A DNA stretch of 64,000 nt from Parus major (lineage: Eukaryota > Chordata > Aves > Passeriformes > Paridae): the NCBI RefSeq assembly GCF_001522545.3, contig NC_031770.1:29797856-29861855 (forward strand), in the 5' to 3' direction. Position 1 is the stretch's first letter; the number at the start of each line of letters is the position of its first letter. Shown piece after piece: positions 60,541 to 64,000 of this stretch. The notes under the pieces are model-generated. The model did not search any database. It had not been told where the DNA came from and saw only the letters and a list, made by a program, of their open reading frames with translations. The position numbers and the translations under genes are program-made.

Positions 60541-63500
60541 TAATGACATCTGTTCAATTTGACTCAGACCACATTAAACCTTAGTTAATATTGAATGCTT
60601 TTTCATGTATTCGTATATAAATTTGGACCTCTTGGTTTCTGCCCCAAAATTTACTCAGAAATTTTGAAAGACATCTAATGACAATCAGTGCTCAATATTA
60701 TTTTCCAATAGAGAAGACATGGAAAACGTGGAGATTTCAAACCATCCCTTTCAATTCAAATTATCCTATGATCCTATGGGGTATTTTCTAAAACAATTGT
60801 TATTAAATATGGTCTTATAGATTATGAAATTTTTAAAAAAATATTTAGGAGTTTTATTCTTTTGTTAGTTCTCAGAACAGCTTACAAGACACTTGGAACA
60901 GTTAACAAGTAAATGTTAAAGTGCTTTTCCACATAGTTGCCTGTCTGGACACAAAATATTCTCGTTTTAGTCCCTGAAAAGGCCCTTATCAGTGGCAAGA
61001 AAAACAGTAGTGTTTAATTAGGAACAGAAAGACAACTGCTGGTGTGTGTAACATAGTAAACATAATCTAATTTTTTAATGGCTAAAACGTGAATATTGCA
61101 GCAGCTGCCATTTCACAAGAACTTTATGTTCAATTCTCCCTGCATTTATCTGTAATAGAAATATAGTACTATTATGCTACAGTCTTTAGCTGATTTTTCC
61201 TATAAATTAAGAAAAGAAAAAAAAAAATATTTGTTACAGCATATGTGGTAGAGATGGAATTCTATGCCATAGTGGTTTTCATGTTAGAATAAATAGAAAT
61301 AATTTTTGTCTTTATGAAAGTGTATTAACTGCTTACCCAACTTCTGTCTTTCTGAAAATTTAATGCTAGTGTGAAAACTACAGCTTTTCATATTCACAAT
61401 AATCCTTAAATTAACAAACCGTATCATTGAACTTGAATGTGTTTTCTGTTTGCTTATATCATCATCATATGTATCTCTTATGCTTTCTGATTTTCCATAT
61501 CACTTCCATTTATGAAGCTTTTATTTCTCTACTGCTCATTCTCTGTGCTTGCCTGACTTGAGAGTAAAATCATGACTCAGAATGAATACTCATAGGAACA
61601 CTTAGAAAATATGCAGAAATTTTGTCTCATTTGTAGGATCTTTGTAGGAATAAAGACTGTTTTCTTGCAGGGCAACTACTGAAACGTAAATATCTGCACA
61701 GAATTGAAGGGGTGTGTAGACAACCAGAGGCAAAAATGCAGCAACAATTGTATAAAAACATCCTTGCATGTTGGAAGGGTTTTCTTTCTTTCTCTTTCTC
61801 ATTCAAGATGTGTCACTACCTCATGTTTTAATTTCTGTCTTTTGGGCTTCTACAAGTATTCAAGTGGTTTATGAAAACTACACTGTCAGATATTTACCTT
61901 TATGTTCTCTATAGTTACTTACAGTACTCCAAAGCACGTGCTGTCAGGTGCACAACTAAAATTGGTATTCTGCTAGCACCTTGAGTATATGTAGTTATAC
62001 AGCTGTCTGAGCTATACAGTGACAATATTTTATACAGAAATCTAAAAATAAAAAGTAAGCACAGACAACAAAAAATATTTTTAGAAATGCAGAACATTCA
62101 ATCACAGAGCAACACATGACATTTAGGGACATACTGTTTAAAAAAGTACTGCAGCATTTTTTTTTTGTAGCAGCTAGCCAATATAGTCATTTCCTATGCC
62201 TGCAATGTGAAGTTTTATTCATATTTGAAAAGCTTTTATTTTATAAAATTAGGCATTGTGAACATGTGATGTAAACAACGTCATATTAAATGATTCACAG
62301 GCTTAGACTCAGACACCCAGAAAAGAAATATGTTTAAATCTCAGTGTTGCAGGGTGTAAGCTGGATAAATTTTCACTCAATTTTTCTTTCTCAATCCTAA
62401 GGGCAAGATACACTAATGAGCTAATTTAGCTTTTTATTTTGATATGGAAAGTCCTAAGAACATGGGGAATTTTGCTATAAACAGATGCATTTCCAATGGG
62501 TATAGTTCTGACTTCTTAAGTGGAATATTCTCCTTCCTGTCATTTAATATTCATCTTAGCAAAACATAGCTTTGATAAAAAAGTTCAGCATGGTAATTTG
62601 CTTATAATGTGTTGCAAAGATTGTTGTGCCTGGCATAAAAAGTGGCCTTTGTGCTCCATGTGCACTGATCGATATTCTAGCTGTCACCTGAAAGTTTTTC
62701 ACTGCTTACCCAGAAAGGCATTTCAAGCAGAATAAATTTCAAATAAGTTCTACTGTTCAGTCTTCATCCTGAGTCTCTCTTAAAAAGGTACTAGAGAAGA
62801 CATAACTTATTATTTTTCATTCTGAAGTATCAAAGAAACAGAAATCTACATTTAGCATTTCCGCAAAGTTATTTTGGGAAAGATGCTGCTGACTTCAATT
62901 CACTCATTGTTTGGTTTGTAATAATTCTAAACCATATGATTTTTAAACGTATTTAAGGAGATTAGGTTGATTTGGGAGAAAGCAATTATATATTTTTGAA
63001 AGGAACAAGTATGTCCTATTAGCCTTTTGCTTTAAAACCAGGCCAGCTGTGTCTTAATTATAGTACTATTAGTTGAAATTACAGTCACCAGTGTGTTTTT
63101 GATACTCAAACTCTTGATCATAGCTTTGAAAACATGGATCAAGGAAACAGCAGTGAGTTACCATGATGAAAAGGATTCTATTGGAAAGCATAATTAGCTA
63201 CATTTTGATAGACTTTTTGAAGGAAAACAAATTTATGATTTTTTTTCCCCTCTTTTTGTCATTTAGAAGACTTGGTTTAAATATGAATGTTAAATCAATT
63301 CAGGACCTGTTGATTAGTAGTAGTTACCAAACAGAGAGTATTTAATCAGTAAACTTCTTTTATTAAATAAATGTACTTCATTCAGTGTCTTTGGCGACCT
63401 TTCACTTGTAGAAAAGCAGAATGACGATAATCAGATGAAGGAGAGGTGTTGAACTTGGGTGGTTACGTTTTGGGGTGTGGGATTTTTTTTTTAAGTCTGT

Positions 63501-63756
63501 CATGATGCCACAGACAACTCTTTATTTTTTACTCAGTCAACTCTGAAATTTTTAACTTGCAAATAGACAGTATTCATATGTGCTAAAATACTTTGGTTGA
63601 ATTTTTTTTAATTTAGCTTCTTAAAGCATATTATTTCTGATAATACTAATGAACTAGATTCAGCATCTAGGGAATTTGTTTTCAATCTGCTTGGCCACTA
63701 AACGTAATACCACTTTTAACACTGGGATTTCAAAAACTGAAAAGAAAGGGTTGGAC
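60541..63756 (+). other. BTBD9 intron without recognised gene
   Basis: AT-rich; several A- and T-rich runs. No exon, RNA or dated repeat could be supported. Confidence 0.55.
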
Positions 63757-63823
63757 TAGGTTATTTCCCTCTGTACTCGGTTTTGGGAGGCTGAACCTTG
63801 AGTACTGTATCCAGTTCTGGGCC
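63757..63823 (+). mobile_element. CR1 LINE sense scrap
   Basis: GGTTATTTCCCTCTGTACTC, then GAGTACTGTATCCAGTTCTG and GGCC match the part of CR1 ORF2 that encodes the (V)PLYSALVRPHLEYCVQFW-like tail, on the + strand. Both ends are truncated. Confidence 0.75.
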
Positions 63824-63885
63824 AAATATCTCTGACAACAGGGAGATAATGCCTACATAAAATAAAGAAGATACATTCTTCTATT

Positions 63886-64000
63886 CCTTCCTTCCGCCAC
63901 TTCCGCCACTTCCTTCTGCCACTTCCTTCTGCCACTTCCTTCCTTCCTTCCTTCCTTCCTTCCTTCCTTCCTTCCTTCCTTCCTTCCTTCCTTCCTTCCT
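63886..64000. repeat. Compound minisatellite and (CCTT)n microsatellite at window edge
   Basis: Two CCGCCACTT-type units, then two CCTTCTGCCACTT units, then an uninterrupted CCTT array of about 16 copies from near 63936 to the last base. The array continues beyond the window, so its length is unknown. Confidence 0.97.

Noticed and set aside
1..64000. CRISPR array, operon, defence or biosynthetic system
   Set aside because: No regularly spaced repeats with unique spacers and no clustered protein genes; the window is vertebrate intron.

Overview
This is a vertebrate nuclear intron-scale window, AT-rich and gene-poor, and the repeat content says bird. There are several CR1 LINE fragments with the avian 3' end (the degenerate ATTCTATGA-type tail), TG...CA long terminal repeats, and a damaged class II (beta-like) endogenous retrovirus. 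There is no prokaryotic gene structure; nearly all open frames under about 130 codons are chance frames in intron.

Only one cellular gene is supported: BTBD9, on the + strand. Two internal coding exons are clear, at 49784-49893 and 57203-57392. They have AG/GT splice sites and matching phases (a G|TT valine codon is split across the 7.3-kb intron between them). They encode the end of the first and most of the second discoidin-like (F5/8 type C-like) region of the BTB-BACK adaptor. Bases 1-49783 look like one very long upstream intron, or part of it, and 57393-64000 like the start of the next one. I found no earlier or later BTBD9 exon here.

Mobile DNA, left to right: a 336-bp solo LTR (3877-4212) with TG/CA ends and a 6-bp AGGAAG target duplication, next to a CR1 tail; a 1,415-bp LTR-like unit (17474-18888) with 5-bp GAGCA duplications; a three-layer nest at 22130-23563 (a sense CR1 interrupted by an antisense CR1, which is itself interrupted by a 351-bp LTR-like unit with CCTGAG duplications); a CR1 tail at 24778-24917; a 5'-truncated minus-strand ERV (about 40946-45760) with recognisable nucleocapsid, dUTPase-like, protease, RT, RNase H and integrase remnants and a 3' LTR; an old antisense CR1 at about 60044-60540; a sense CR1 scrap at 63757-63823; and a CCTT microsatellite running off the right edge.

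The rest is intron with small low-complexity tracts, several strong inverted repeats (8872-8925, 48754-48776, 55792-55817), short tandem duplications and a CTCF-like motif at 13992-14010. No undescribed multi-gene system is visible. The most informative items are the BTBD9 exon pair, the LTR units datable through their target duplications, and the nested insertion that gives a relative order of events.
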